DNA of 64,000 nt. Source: Chionis minor (taxonomy: Eukaryota > Chordata > Aves > Charadriiformes > Chionididae). The DNA lies in the NCBI GenBank assembly GCA_013398295.1, contig VZSF01001354.1, forward strand, positions 124,001-188,000. The letters run 5' to 3'. The translations under genes were made by a program, and so were the position numbers. How positions within the stretch are numbered: position 1 is the first letter of the stretch; every line of letters starts with the position of its first letter. Shown here in pieces: positions 38,664 to 51,160 of the stretch. The notes under the pieces are model-generated. The model saw only the letters and a list, made by a program, of their open reading frames with translations, did no database searches and was not told the DNA's origin.

Positions 38664-41600
38664 CGAGTCTGGAAGACATGTTTCAACTTAAACAATTAAA
38701 ATAATTAGTTAAGGTGCTTTGCAAGATAATGCTACAAATACCCTACACATAAATTAACAGCTTTGGTCAGAAAGCTTGTTTTTTTTATCCCAGGGAATAA
38801 AATTGAGGCTTCAGGAGAGAAATTGTTCTGATTTGAGATAATCAATCAAAAGTTTAGGTTTTTTTGTGAAGCAATTTTTCAGCAGTGCTTCTAGAGCTCC
38901 TGAAAGGCTTCCTTTAAAGAACAGTCCTTTCAAGATACATTTGGAAATGGAAAAGTAATTTTTCAACACTTTTTACCTTAAAGATGTTCTTTAGAATGTT
39001 TGAAACTAATTTTTGGTAAAACACATGATTTTGAAAAAAAGAGTGCGATAGTGTTTCAACACAAAAATTGTTTCAATTAAAAGCAGTTTTGCCAACTAAT
39101 CATAGATACCAGCAAGAACATAAAATACTCTTTCAAACAGTCTGTTGTGAACTATACTGGGGAAGAGGTTTACTTTAAAATGCATGTGCAGGCAATTCCT
39201 GACGTTAATGGAAATTGAAAGTTTTTGTCAAATGAGCCTAATTCAAGACTTTGGGGAATACCTGGGAAATGCTCTGCCAACTTAGAAATGCCACAGTGTA
39301 TTAAAGCAAACTTTTTTTCCGGTTTTCAGTAATTTCAAACATCCAGGCTCATTAATCTAAACATCACTAAAACATTTCAGCACTGGGTGGATAGATCTCA
39401 GATAATATGTTCAATTTTAAGCATGCAAGCCTTTTAAAGATAAGCTTGTGTTTATGGGTTCTTCTGGATCAGGGTATGAAATACCAAAGATCATATGGAC
39501 AGTTCGCTCTGGCAAATCTAGCTGTGGTGTTTCCGCTCCAAACTCCAGCTCACAAATCAGTGTAATAGCTTACATCACTAACTAAAAAGTTACTTTAAAT
39601 CAGATCAATGTGAGTGGCTGCGGCCATGGGCATGTCTCCTGGTCTGCCTGCTCTCCAAGAGGCCAACAGCCTCCCCAAAAAAGGCTGTAATGAACGGCCA
39701 GGAAAAGGGAAACCTCTTAGCTTGCTGCAGCTGTTTCCTCAGTTGTCACAGGGGAATTTAGGTGGAGTGGCCACAAGAACTGATCTACACCCTCACTGAC
39801 ATATAATCTAAAATTTATTTGTTCAGCAGGACGGGTATACTGGGTGGAGAGTGGTTTCTACTCTAAGGTTTCCCTCTTGTGCCCTGCCTCTCTGGACCAG
39901 TTCAAACTGGGAGCAGGACGTTCAGTCCCACTGCCACCCAGCCCCTGCGTGAAGCACTTCCACATCCCTTAGACTTTGACATAGTGTTGGATGCCCATGG
40001 GATTTTTCCCCCCAGCCATGACGTACTGTCTTAGCTATTCCTTAATTCATATTTTTTATGGGTATATGCTGCCAATGGCTTTGCTAATGGTGTAGACCCA
40101 GGCCAATTTATTTGACCTCTTCCTGTCAACCAGGGTTTTTTTCATTCTCTGATCTTCCACTCCAAATGCGTTACATGACTGTGAAGTTACCAGCATTTAC
40201 CTAACAAAGTTCACCTGTTGCTTCAGTTTTCCAGCTCATCTCAGGTCATTTCAGTCAGATAAAGGCAGGCAGAAGTAGTCAAAGTCTCACTCCTCTGAGC
40301 ATTGCCTTAGTGTATGCTTCACCCCATGGCAGTTGGTTCAGTGGACATTTAGCAGACGTATGAGGAAAGACAGATGAAACTGGTACAGAGGATAATTCCA
40401 GATCCAATGGACTAGTGAAATAACAGTAGTACTGCTGGGATAGTATTCAGCTCTTCCACTTTCCACTTAAACAAAAAGAAGTACTGCAGCTCATGTTTGT
40501 TTTGATGATCTCCAGTTAAAGGCTGTAAATTCAACTTGCACCATCATTTTTACCTTGTGTGTCTTTATAAGTCACTTTAATAGGAAATGAAAAATATGCT
40601 CCTGACACATCCTTGTATAATTTCTGTGACAAAATAAGAAAGCTTCTATATAAATGATCAACACACATTCAGTGCAAACAATCATAACTGCAGTGAGAGA
40701 AGAATTGTTTGTAACTTTTTTTTCCTAGTTATTTTATTTGACCAGTTTGCTTCCTGGGCATCACTGCAGGTCAGTGGCGTTATCAAACTCTACCACTTTT
40801 GTTACTCCACAGGCATGTAGCCAGCCCTCTACCCTTACTTCTACAGAAGTCAACCAAAATCATAAGATACTTAGAATAATTTATACCTCCTCCTGCCAAC
40901 ATAGCCAAAAATGTCTTTTCCTGTTTCACTTGGTCATTACTCATAAATGCTAATTTCTTCTTTTTTGGACTAAAACACTACTCAGTGTCTGTCCCCGAAC
41001 CCCCCAGTCTGATAAGGAGATATGCTGGATGGTCTCAAAATCATACTGACTAGACAGAACTGTAGAAGTCAGGAAACCCAAATCCCTTTGTCTGTATTTG
41101 AAAGACAGAAGTTTCCCCTGCATCTCGCTTTGTCTTTGCAAAGCAGATACAGAAATGTGTGATGGAAGAAATTCAATCCACACCAAAATGAACACCATTT
41201 TACTTGATGAGTTTCTGCCTCATGAATTGGAAAAGGAGATATGGCTAAAACACTATTGGCCTACTTAGTCCTGCTGTCTTTTTCTTTTTCAGATGCCTTT
41301 TCTAAATGGTTTAATGTCCAAGTAGGGGCTGCTTGAGACCATTCATGGTTTCCTTATGCCCTGGATAAATTCTGTTTAGAAACAGTTTACAACACTTGCA
41401 CCTATTTGTGTCTCAGTGATGCTCTGTCACTGAGATATGTCATTTTGTAGTTCCTTTCCCAGTCTTATGAACACTCATGAATATTCCATTAATTAGGACA
41501 TGCTGCAAACCGGGGAAAGCAGACAAGAACACTTGCAGTTGCTCGTGTTTTCCTATGTGCCACTTTCTTTTGATGTGGATGTTCTTTTCATTTCTGTTCT

Positions 41601-42600
41601 TTTTTCTGCATTTAATATGGTAAAAAAGTTCTCTGTACCTATAATTTCTTCTTATTGAGTCAAAATTACAGGAAATATAGACAAGAAAAAGTAGGGCTAA
41701 TGATAACAGCTTATTGCTAGCTACCAGAAGCTGCTATTAAAAAGGGCTGCTGTTGCACTGTGTGTATAGAAAGTAGAGCACCAAGAAACACTTTAAATAC
41801 AAAAATACTCACTTGTTGACTTGTATCAATAATTAAAAAAATCAATCCTCTATGCTTGCATGATACCAAGCATACATATTTGGTATTAATTTCAGTGACA
41901 TGATGGAGTTCCTCAAGATGACTCTGTAAATTCAATTTACGATGATACTGCAATTACTGATGACTTTCCCTGTGGTATTAGGTGGTTTGCCACTAAGAAC
42001 TTGCATTCATTGGTTGCACTGTTGACACTCTGTCAGATGATCTAAACTAGGTCTGTCACATATAGATATGAATTAGTTCGGTGACAAAATTTGAAGTATT
42101 GCTTGAACAACAAGTTTACACTAAGACTAAACAAATTTTGATGTGGGTGGTGAGGACATTATAGTCCCTATGTCTCCAGCATTCCTTTAACAAAGTTTAC
42201 AATAGAAATTTAACTTAAAACAGCAGCCTCTGAAATAAAGCTACTGACACCTTGACTCACATTCATTCTGCCATATTAAGGTAGGTCTGGCAACTGTTAT
42301 CCAGACAACTGTATGCAGATGTTGAGAATAGATCCTTAATAGTGCCACAGTATGGTTTTCTAGATGTCACAGACAGTTCTCCGAACTAAATTCAGATTTT
42401 CTTCATATCCTGATGACTTTCTAGCCAGAAGCATTTGCAGATTGACTTAAATGGTGCTTTAATATTGAGCTTGATAGCCATTTGGTGAAAGGGGCTTTAA
42501 AGTAAAGTGCTGCTGACACCTGAACAGGTAATGAAAGAGGGGTAAAGTAGCTCAAGTTGCAACATTGCAAAACAAGAGATGCATATGCAGCTTTTCATCT
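38664..42600. other. Unique non-coding DNA
   Basis: No supported gene. A GC-richer patch lies at about 39610-39980 with a 61-codon plus-strand frame from 39614. It has no recognisable domain or convincing splice-site pair and is left unannotated. Confidence 0.5.
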
Positions 42601-42626
42601 CCTTATGCAATTACCTTATGCAATTA
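42601..42626 (+). repeat. Exact 13-bp tandem duplication
   Basis: CCTTATGCAATTA occurs twice in immediate succession. Each unit contains ATGCAATTA, which resembles POU/homeodomain-type binding sequence. No function can be inferred from that alone. Confidence 0.85.
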
Positions 42627-42720
42627 GAAGAAACCAACTTCTACTGCTCTAGTGCTGTTCTGCATCATGGTCACTGTCCTTCTCTCCCTGGAAAGAAGCT
42701 GCCTTGATGGATTGAGAGGT

Positions 42721-42780
42721 GTTTTGTTTTGTTTTGTTTTGTTTTGTTTTGTTTTGTTTTGTTTTGTTTTGTTTTGTTTT
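42721..42780 (+). repeat. (GTTTT)12 microsatellite
   Basis: Twelve uninterrupted GTTTT units. On the minus strand the tract reads as Lys-Thr-Lys-Gln-Asn repeats inside a 138-codon frame (42649-43065), which is therefore an artefact of the repeat. Uninterrupted pentanucleotide arrays are typically length-polymorphic. Confidence 0.98.
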
Positions 42781-44815
42781 TGCAAGGAAGACAAGCCTCA
42801 GTTCATAACCACTGTAGAGTCTGACTGCTGTGTTTTCCATCTTGTCAGGTGCAGGTTGAAAAGGTGAAAGCTGCACATATGGTATTTCTCGCTTTGAATG
42901 TTTGTTATCACATTCATGTTTACGCAACTGTAGGCCTGGAAGGAATCTTCTAAATCTGCTGCAAGACAGGAACAAGCATGCCTCAACCACTGAAGATAAT
43001 GCTTTTCTTTGCTGTTCTGGAGAAATTTTCAGCGATGGGAATTCTACAGCTTTCCTAAGTAGCATATTACGTTGCTTGGCTATGCTGTTAGCAAGAACTT
43101 ACTAAATATTTAGCCTCAGTCTTCCTTTTTACTTTTAAACCTGTTTTGTCTTACCCTAATATCTTGCTTCAGTCTTCTCTATTCTAGCCTAGAGGAACTG
43201 TATTTTTTGGCTTCCTGGGTTTTCCTGTCCTCTTCTGGATGCGGGCTGATCCACTTGTTCTTGAAATGTGGACCATCCTCAAGATGCCACCTCACCAACA
43301 GAGTGGAACAGCTCAAACTTGCAATTGCAAAGTAAAATCTGTTCACTCCCCTGCTTGGGAGCATACTCAATACAGAGAAAATCACTGGGATGTTATTCAC
43401 TAAAGATTACCAAAACTCTCTACTGTGCTTCCAGTGCTTCTGCTGACAGTAATTTTTTCCCAAGGATCTGAAACCTCACAAAATTTAGAGATAGCAAAAA
43501 TATGTTTCTGACACGAAGAGCAAGCCCTTGCCAAACAGAAAGCTGCAATGCCCAGCACACAGGAACATTCAAGTACTAGGTCTTCACATTTCCACCTTCC
43601 TCTCATAAATGGACCTATTTTGATTGCCATTCTCTCACGTCAAACTTCTCCTCAGGTAACCAGCTTGAAGCAGAAGCCTGACCAGAAAGTATCAGTCCAA
43701 AATATTGACATTTTCTAGACTTGAAAGAACTCAAAACAGGCAGTGGGAAAGCGTTAGACAACTTCGCCATGCCTGTTGAAAATCATGTTCGTTTACTTTT
43801 AAATGAACTTTAAAAAAACCTTTTATCCTCATAGGTACACAGAAAAAGAAAGGAACCTGTCAAGCAAATCAACAAGCGGACATATAAAAAATGAACACAG
43901 AATATAATTTTACTTTAATTAAAGGTTTTTCTTCTAAATTTCTACAAGGCAGCAGAAGCCTGAGCCCGAAATTGAGTCTTAGTAATTAAATCTCTGTTTC
44001 CTTCCTTCACATTTTGTTATAGCAAAGAATATTTATGCAAATGTTTTTCAGAAAATGTAATGCATTTGGAAATAGTGGGATGACTGTCTGTCAGTAGTGA
44101 TAGATCTAGAATTCTGAATCTGTGATCTGAAAATATATTGAATGATTAAAAGCTTAAGCAGAAAGGAAAAAAGATTATCATCACCCTGGAATGCCAGTAA
44201 CATTAGGCAACAAAAGTGAATAACCAAGTTGAGGTACTTAATAATGCACTTAAGAAAACTGTACCGGATCAAATTAATAAGGGAGCAGGTAATTCCAGTA
44301 GACCACTTGAGGCAAAACCAGAGAGACACTGGTCTTAAGACTTCTAGGAATTGCTTTTGAGAGCTTTGGGGAATGACTCATGCAGGGTGAACTAATAAAA
44401 GCATTACTGTCTGCGCTTCAATATTTCAACTTTGAAATAGTTACTTACTTTCACAACAATTAACATTTAGGTAGTAAAAATACAAAACACTAGTGTCTTA
44501 CCCACAGTGTTTTTTTGACATTTAAAAAGCAAAATATTTTCAATAAGTATTCTCATCTTCCTACAACTCCCACTCTTTTGTTTTTATAAAAACAAACTCA
44601 TATATTTTCTTCTTTAAAATACCTGCGTTCCAAAGTTAAAAAGTATTGAAAGCCAGTCTGGAATTTTGGAATTTCCTGAAACTATAGCTTAAACTAAATA
44701 TACGGTTACTTTGCAAGCTGGGTGGGGTGGGTGGAAGGAATTGGGGAATTAATATATATAAGGTTATTCATATTTCCTATTGCAAAGAGAGCTTGCAAGC
44801 AACCTCCTCCTCTAG

Positions 44816-45040
44816 TTATAGCTGGTTGTGAAATGGTGGAAGGGTTCACCTCTCTACAGTTTCATAGTGAAGTTATTGCAAAAGAATGCTGGCTGGAGCT
44901 TGTGGACATTTCAGCTGGTTTACCTACTCTTCTTATGAGGGCAGTTCCTACAGTGCCTTGGAGTTTGCACAACAAGGCTGTCCTTTCAGTGGAGAAGATG
45001 ATTGACGGAACATGCTACTGGAGCAAGGAAGAAATATGAG
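44816..45040 (+). other. Candidate exon, 225 nt
   Basis: A good acceptor (AACCTCCTCCTCTAG|TT) is followed by a frame open for about 73 codons (includes MVEGFTSLQFHSEVIAKECW and LHNKAVLSVEKMIDGTCYWS). The frame closes with TGA one base before a donor GAG|GTAAAG at 45041. A stop immediately before a donor argues against an internal coding exon. The frame also extends upstream of the acceptor, so openness does not depend on splicing. No family was recognised and no AATAAA signal is close downstream. Confidence 0.13.
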
Positions 45041-45579
45041 GTAAAGAAATAAGCAACAAGGCTCTAGCTTCTCCAGAAGAAAAAAAAACTTTGCTGGCAA
45101 AGGTGAAGAACGACAGGTTCGCTCATTTTAGGAAATAAGATAGTGCTCTTCCAAAGAAGGGAGAGTTCAGCGCTGGCACAACAGATTTGCCATTCTTTAG
45201 CTATATATAGATTTAGTTATATCATAACAAAGGGCAGAAAAATCCTAGAGTCAGCTGTACGAGCCTCAAAGTACGTTCAAAAGTTTTTTTAATAATCTGA
45301 CATAGGGTATTTGTATGTGTGTGTTGGGGAGGAAAGGTGTCGTGGATGGAAATATTTGACATGGTGATGATTTAGCAGTGATTCAAAATTTATTAATGAC
45401 CCAAGGTTTGAGTTTTAGCAGCACTTGATCATTAACTGATTTAAAGGCTTACAACATAATGACAGTGACTTAATTACAGAATTGAAGACGGAAAGAGGCA
45501 TACTAACTGACTATACGGTATCCCAAATCAATACATATACATATGGACAAAAGGATAGATTTCAAATTAATATGCATAC

Positions 45580-45627
45580 ACATAAGCAAGCATATAGGCA
45601 CACGTGCACACACACATACACACACTC
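45580..45627. repeat. Imperfect CA-rich repeat
   Basis: The stretch is built of CA, CATA and CACG units (core CACACACACATACACACAC at about 45607-45625). It lies about 140 bp before the duplicated segment that flanks the N, so it may have contributed to local assembly difficulty. Confidence 0.75.
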
Positions 45628-45765
45628 AGAAGTCTCTGATTGCTAGGATCAGGAATTTCTTAACAGCAGGTAACTCCAAGGAGCTGACGGGTACTGCTTT
45701 AAAGTCCTACATGTGCACGGACAGATGGAAGAACATCCACATCCATAAAGCTAATGTGTATATCA

Positions 45766-45956
45766 CAAACATATAGGTGGAGAGGTGGATGGAAGAGAGG
45801 CTAGCCTATAGTGAAAATTTCCTTTTCTTGAATTTAGGGTAAATACTCAGAATGAATCAGTATTCAAGTGCCAAGATACCTGGCCTCAAGTTGTCAGCCT
45901 GAATGGTATCTCAGCTCAGGGAAGATACCGGCCACAGTATCTGCTGCGATCCAGAA
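45766..45956 (+). repeat. First copy of a 191-bp near-exact duplication
   Basis: This segment reappears with an offset of exactly 192 bases at 45958-46148, with a single mismatch (A at 45773, T at 45965). The copies are separated only by the N at 45957. The pattern is what two unmerged, overlapping contig or haplotype ends look like when joined by a token gap. Confidence 0.97.
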
Positions 45957-45957
45957 N
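45957..45957. other. Ambiguous base / assembly join
   Basis: The only non-ACGT base I noticed in the window. It sits precisely between the two copies of the 191-bp duplication and so most likely marks a scaffold join rather than a simple base-call ambiguity. Confidence 0.85.
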
Positions 45958-46148
45958 CAAACATTTAGGTGGAGAGGTGGATGGAAGAGAGGCTAGCCTA
46001 TAGTGAAAATTTCCTTTTCTTGAATTTAGGGTAAATACTCAGAATGAATCAGTATTCAAGTGCCAAGATACCTGGCCTCAAGTTGTCAGCCTGAATGGTA
46101 TCTCAGCTCAGGGAAGATACCGGCCACAGTATCTGCTGCGATCCAGAA
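45958..46148 (+). repeat. Second copy of the 191-bp near-exact duplication
   Basis: Matches 45766-45956 at 190 of 191 positions by direct comparison. A 128-codon frame (46060-46446) begins inside this copy. It has no recognisable content and should not be treated as a gene. Confidence 0.97.
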
Positions 46149-49100
46149 GAGCTCAAAGGGTCTTTATAAGAATTGCTACTTACAGGATCCAAGAAAATTG
46201 ACTTTAGTCAGCTGCTTTTTCACTCCAGCCCAGCTTGGACAATGGAGTATTCCGGTACTTTCCACTGGTTATGCAAGCCCAGAACTTGCTAGATCTTGGG
46301 CTCCTTGTTTCCCCCCCACTGTGGCCACAATCCATATATTGTCAGGATTGATTGATTATGGGTATTATCTTCAAATGATAAGAGCCATCTGTTTGCTATT
46401 GTGTTCTGAACAGTTTTTCTCCACCTTTTTATTTCTTTCATGTTAGACCATTATGTGACGTTCTGGTCCATTATATGGCCAAATCATTATATGGCCCAGA
46501 TGGGGTGGGAATTCACCCCCAGTAGCAAGTGTCCTGAAGGGTCGGGGGAGCTGCACCACTGCAAAGGGTCCTCCCAGGTCCCTCACACTATACGGAAGCT
46601 TTAAGGCTGCTTACAAAAAACCTTAAGCTTGAAGTTCCAGATGATTATGAGATAGTAATAAGGAAAGAGCTGGGGTGCTAGTTCCCAGCTGTGAGCCTCT
46701 CATGGCTCAGGAAGGAATTCTGTGGAGCCACAATAGCCAGTCAAGATCATCCTTCTGAGCAGGACCTCTGCAGTAAAAGCATTCTTTGACATTGCTGCAT
46801 CAGGTACATCTATCATTCAGTCACTCTTCTGAGGCATTCCATTTCAATGTTTATTTTTAGGACTCTCTAGAGATACCAAGACCTGCAGGATTCTCTCTGG
46901 CACACCTGAAAACTGTGGTTCACCTGCCAGAGTGGTGGGAAACACAATCAGTTTAAGAATGAAGTAGAAGGATGAAGTAGAAGAATGAAGAAGAATATTT
47001 AGAGGATCAGAAGGGAATGTGCATGTGGATTATTCTGTAGCCCTTTTTTTATTCCCAATATCTATTGACCCTATGAGGATTTTTTAAAATCATGAAAACG
47101 TACGGACATTTTGGATATTCTTTACTGTTTTTTCTATTATGCTCTGTGGAAACACAGACCTGAAGTTACATAGGACTCAAAATACCAACAAGAACCTGTG
47201 CTTTACCCTTAGTGACTGGGAAAGGCATATGACTTTCCTGTGTTTCAGAGGAATTTACATCAGCAAGGTTAAGGAAACCATTTTGTTTTGGCTGTGATTT
47301 TTTGGGAGCAGGAGAGGAGACCCATTTTTGTAGTTGTAGTCAGTTTTGTTCAACTTCATTCTGCAGGTAACAACTGTAGATAAAATGGATGGTTTTGCTC
47401 CTGGAGCCTCAGAAATTGAAGGAAGCATTTAACAAGGAGCTGTTGCTTTCCTAGTATAGGCTTTATAGCTACTGTTATTGGGCACCTTAAATATTTGGCC
47501 ACTGTTTAGCAACAGAATAAAATTGTCTAAATGAAGGTGCTAAACATAACCCATAGGAAGACACATTAAAAACAAATGCTCATGCTTTCATTTAACAGGA
47601 TGCTCAAGCATTTTTTTTCAGATGTCAGTTAAGTGGTTGATTTGATGGGAAAACTACTATAAATGAGCACACATACAATGTGCACCCTGTAGAATTCTCT
47701 GTTCATTATTTGGATGAATTAAACTTCGGAAGATGTAACAATGACTTATGGCTGATGTTACAGGAAATTAAGTACTTGTACACTTGGTAATCTTGGCTGC
47801 AAATTGGAAAGCTAAAGACATCCTAACTGAGTAAAAGACAAGTCAGGGATTTCATTCATTCTTTGTGGAACAAAGCCTATGATCCTCTCCTGCTTCTGAC
47901 TTCAGCTTCTGTGTTTCTGAACATTTGTATAGAGCCAACAAAATGCCTTATTTAGCAGGGCAGAGTCATTAAAGAGACCTCCCTGGAAAATTGCAAGCCA
48001 GGAAATATATATTATTTTTCTCCAGATTCTTGTTTACAAGCAGCATAAGACTTCAAGAATTTATGTCAGTGAAAAATGTAGGTACTGAACTAGAAAAATA
48101 TTAAGGTTGTGTCTCTCGACCTTTCTTGGTGGTGTTGCTTCCTTTTGTTTTTTATATGGGTGGCATTGGCTGAGGATAGAGAACAGTCACTCTTCATACC
48201 AAAGCTGACCGGGGGAAAATGGGATAGCTCATTGAAAAGTGGTGGAAATCCCTAAAACCGTGCAATATCCCATCAGACAACTTGCTGTAAAACTTGACTA
48301 AGTCAGGAAACTATTTTAACACAGTACCTTTACGTTTGGGAAAGAACTAAAAAATCCCTGAAGGCTAATTTTTTTCAGCATTTGACATCACTGAATTGTC
48401 TAGAAAATTGTCTTAATAGGGATTTATTGAATCCATGACTAATGCTATGATGGAATTGTCTGGAATGATACACTGTTTTACCAACATCAGTCAGTCTGGA
48501 GAAGAATTACGTTCAGGCTTTCAAGAAGCTGGTCATATTCTGTCCCTTCCTTTCATACATTAGCCCTTGCAATTCTACTGACAAGGACACAGGGAGAAGG
48601 ATTTGGGCAATTTTATTTGTATATTTTTGTGATGCTCCCTTTCCATTCAGAATTTTGTTGTTGTTTTGAAGTTGTCTTAAAGAGAAAGAAAAATTGCAAG
48701 TCCCTACAGAACAAAGAAAATCAAACAGTCATAAATTTACTTCACCCAGATCCTAGCCTACTACTCCAGGGCTTACCTTTGACATATGTTTCTCAAGTCA
48801 GCTCCTATTTTTAATTTCTTACTTTTTACATCTTAAATGTCACATAAATGCATGAACAAGGGTTTCTGTATTTCTAGATTGCTTTATAGTTAAAGAAAGA
48901 TTTCCTTAGGGTTTGGGAAAGTGGACTTTTTCTTACATTTAGATAGATAGAGACATAAGACTAATATCTGCTTGCAATATTAAAATCAGTGTGTCTTGCT
49001 AAATGTTCAGAACAGCCAAATAGGCTGAACTCTGGGAAAAACATTTTTAGCTACTGAGTAGATAGTACTTAATTTAAAGTCAATGAAACTGGACAATTTG

Positions 49101-50844
49101 TCTTTTAGAAGGCTCTGAATCTAGACTGCGCAGTTCCATTAAGACTATTCCAGTTTATAATAAATATGCATGTATTTAGTCAGGAACGTGCCCTCGTTAG
49201 GTCTCTCCTGCCTCTTTGCCTTACCTACTCCGTATGTATTCTTTTGCCTATTTTCATTCTTGTTCATTCATTAAGTCCTCTGAATTAATTACTAATGCCT
49301 AAAGGATTAATGAAAATCAAATAGGTTTCAATGCCTTCTGCAAAAAACAGCCAACATTCTGCTTTTTTAAAACTTGTTTCAGTAACAAATGCAAAAAAGA
49401 ATAAACGTTCAAAAGTCACCATGACTGTTGCTTTGTATAGAATTGCACAACAAGCCATTCCTGTGCAGCTTCATCACATAACAAACATAATTTTCAGAAG
49501 CCAAAAAGCTTTTTCTAGAAGCTCTTGAATGATAGTAAAGCACCAGCTTGTCCATGTGGAAACTGCAGAATTTTGTATATGCTATTTTACATATTACGGA
49601 AACTCAACAAAAATCAAACAAAAATGGTAAGAAATTAAAACGTCATTACAAGCATGACTGGCCCGTTGCTTGTGAAGTTCCAACATTCCCAGCTTGATTT
49701 AAAAATAATATTTCCTTTATTTGAATGTCTCTTTTTTTATATACAAATAGGACATCATTAAAAAATACATTTGCCAGCATCATTATCAGAAAAACCCATT
49801 AATGCTGAGCCAGTTCATCAGTATGTCAGATAGGCAGTCTCAAGCACTTGTGATAAGTGACTGAAATGCATTCCTAGGAACAACAGAACAGGATGGAACC
49901 TTCCTAAAAGTCATCAAGAACTACTTCCATTGTAACACCTTTTTCTAAATTATAAGGTTTAAAGATCACGTTTAAGGCAGTTGTGTCCTCTTTCTTCTCC
50001 CTTTGGAAGGCTCACTGCTCTGATCTCACTTCTACTTCATGTCTAGCACAGCATATCAGACTTCCTACCGTAATGTAAGAGAACTGGAAAGTCATGCTTT
50101 TTGAGTTTCTTCCTCAGTCATCTCTGTATACCTGATGCACTTATTCCAGTTTGAGCCTACCCTTCCCAAGCTTCCCTGACCAGAAGTGTCTCTGAGGTTC
50201 CCAGTAAGATTTACCACCGTGGCCTTGTGCAAGAATGTTGATGAGTCTCTTTCTATTGCAAATCACTTGCCTAACACTTCACATGTGATTTTGTCATAGT
50301 CAAGTCAAATCATAGTAATTCTGTGATGACTGAATTCACTGAGGTCAGCCCCATTTTCCTCTGCTTTCAATGAATAAAAACCTAACTTAACTATAGCTTT
50401 ACTGTTAACTCCTGATTACAGGCAATCTTGCATTTTAGATATTTGCATTTCATACCCACATTCTACCATTCCAGTTATGAAACTGACCTGAGCTTACATT
50501 AAGAAGTGCATCTGCATTCTCCTGGTCCAGACTCTCTTGAATAACAGGATAGTCCTGAAAGAATAGACCAATGAATAAACCAAGGACCCCAAGTTAGGGG
50601 TCGCACCTCACCTGGCACATCTAAAATCACACATATAGCTGTAGTGATGAAATACGAATGCAATGAATTAACATTTTTAAACTCATCATGAGGTCCCCAC
50701 CCCTCACTTTCAGGTGTCCTCACAGATCAGACACACTGAAGCCCAAGTGCTGAGGACAGTACACAGAAGGAACCGCTCACAACCACGCTGTGAAAATGTC
50801 CATTGGAAAAGAAAATAATTTGGGAAAAGGAAATGTGATGTCAA
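46149..50844. other. Unique non-coding DNA
   Basis: No supported gene. Small-scale structure includes purine-rich imperfect repeats at about 46957-46995 (GAAGTAGAAG units), two CATTATATGG motifs at about 46470-46496, and a 6-bp-stem hairpin at 50585-50602. Splice-like sites near 48773 and 50610 gave no convincing exon. Confidence 0.5.
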
Positions 50845-51160
50845 GCGTATCTAGAGCAGAAGCGCGGAAACGAAATACTGCCACCTCATGACACGACGGG
50901 GGAACCATCAGGATGGGGGCCACAGTGAAGTGCCCCCTACAGGACAGACGCCATCCCTCCTCACCCTGTCCCTGGGGCCACCGCCAGTCTCCAGCGCCCT
51001 GGGCTTTCAGCTTACACAATTTGGCTTTCCCCCTGCGTCACAGCTGGCTGCGAAGGTGCCTCCTGGTCTACTTTCAGGTGCAAGGTGAAGAATCCGTCCA
51101 TTGCACCTCCCAGGAGGTCTCACCAATTGGTTTGGCAGGAGTCCAGAAGGTATTTTCCTG
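50845..51160. other. GC/CpG-richer patch
   Basis: About a dozen CpG dinucleotides occur within roughly 270 bp (for example GCGCGG and CACGACGG), against strongly CpG-depleted flanks. It is too short and too weak to call a standard CpG island. It could be an orphan CpG island, an exon neighbourhood, or an old unidentified transposon. It contains the candidate exon at 51078-51149. The 142-codon minus-strand frame at 51007-51435 overlaps it but has no recognisable content. Confidence 0.5.
51078..51149 (+). other. Candidate exon in CpG-richer patch
   Basis: A strong acceptor (CCTGGTCTACTTTCAG|GTG) precedes 72 nt, an exact 24 codons with no stop (VQGEESVHCTSQEVSPIGLA...). It ends at CAGAAG|GTATTT. 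The acceptor and the open, codon-exact length favour an exon. The donor is only moderate. The GC-richer setting lengthens open frames by chance. No homologous protein was recognised. Confidence 0.2.

Larger units (their letters stand above)
42785..45765. other. Unique, largely non-coding DNA
   Basis: No recognised gene or transposon. It contains one exon-like interval (44816-45040) and a CA-rich stretch (about 45580-45627). Confidence 0.5.

Noticed and set aside
42242..42290. Plus-strand donor-like TAAG|GTAGGT
   Set aside because: No adequate acceptor; all frames of the implied exon contain stops.
42649..43065. 138-codon minus-strand frame with Lys-Thr-Lys-Gln-Asn repeats
   Set aside because: The repeats are simply the translated (GTTTT)12 microsatellite; the rest has no recognisable content.
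46060..46446. 128-codon plus-strand frame
   Set aside because: It starts inside the duplicated segment next to the N and has no recognisable domain.
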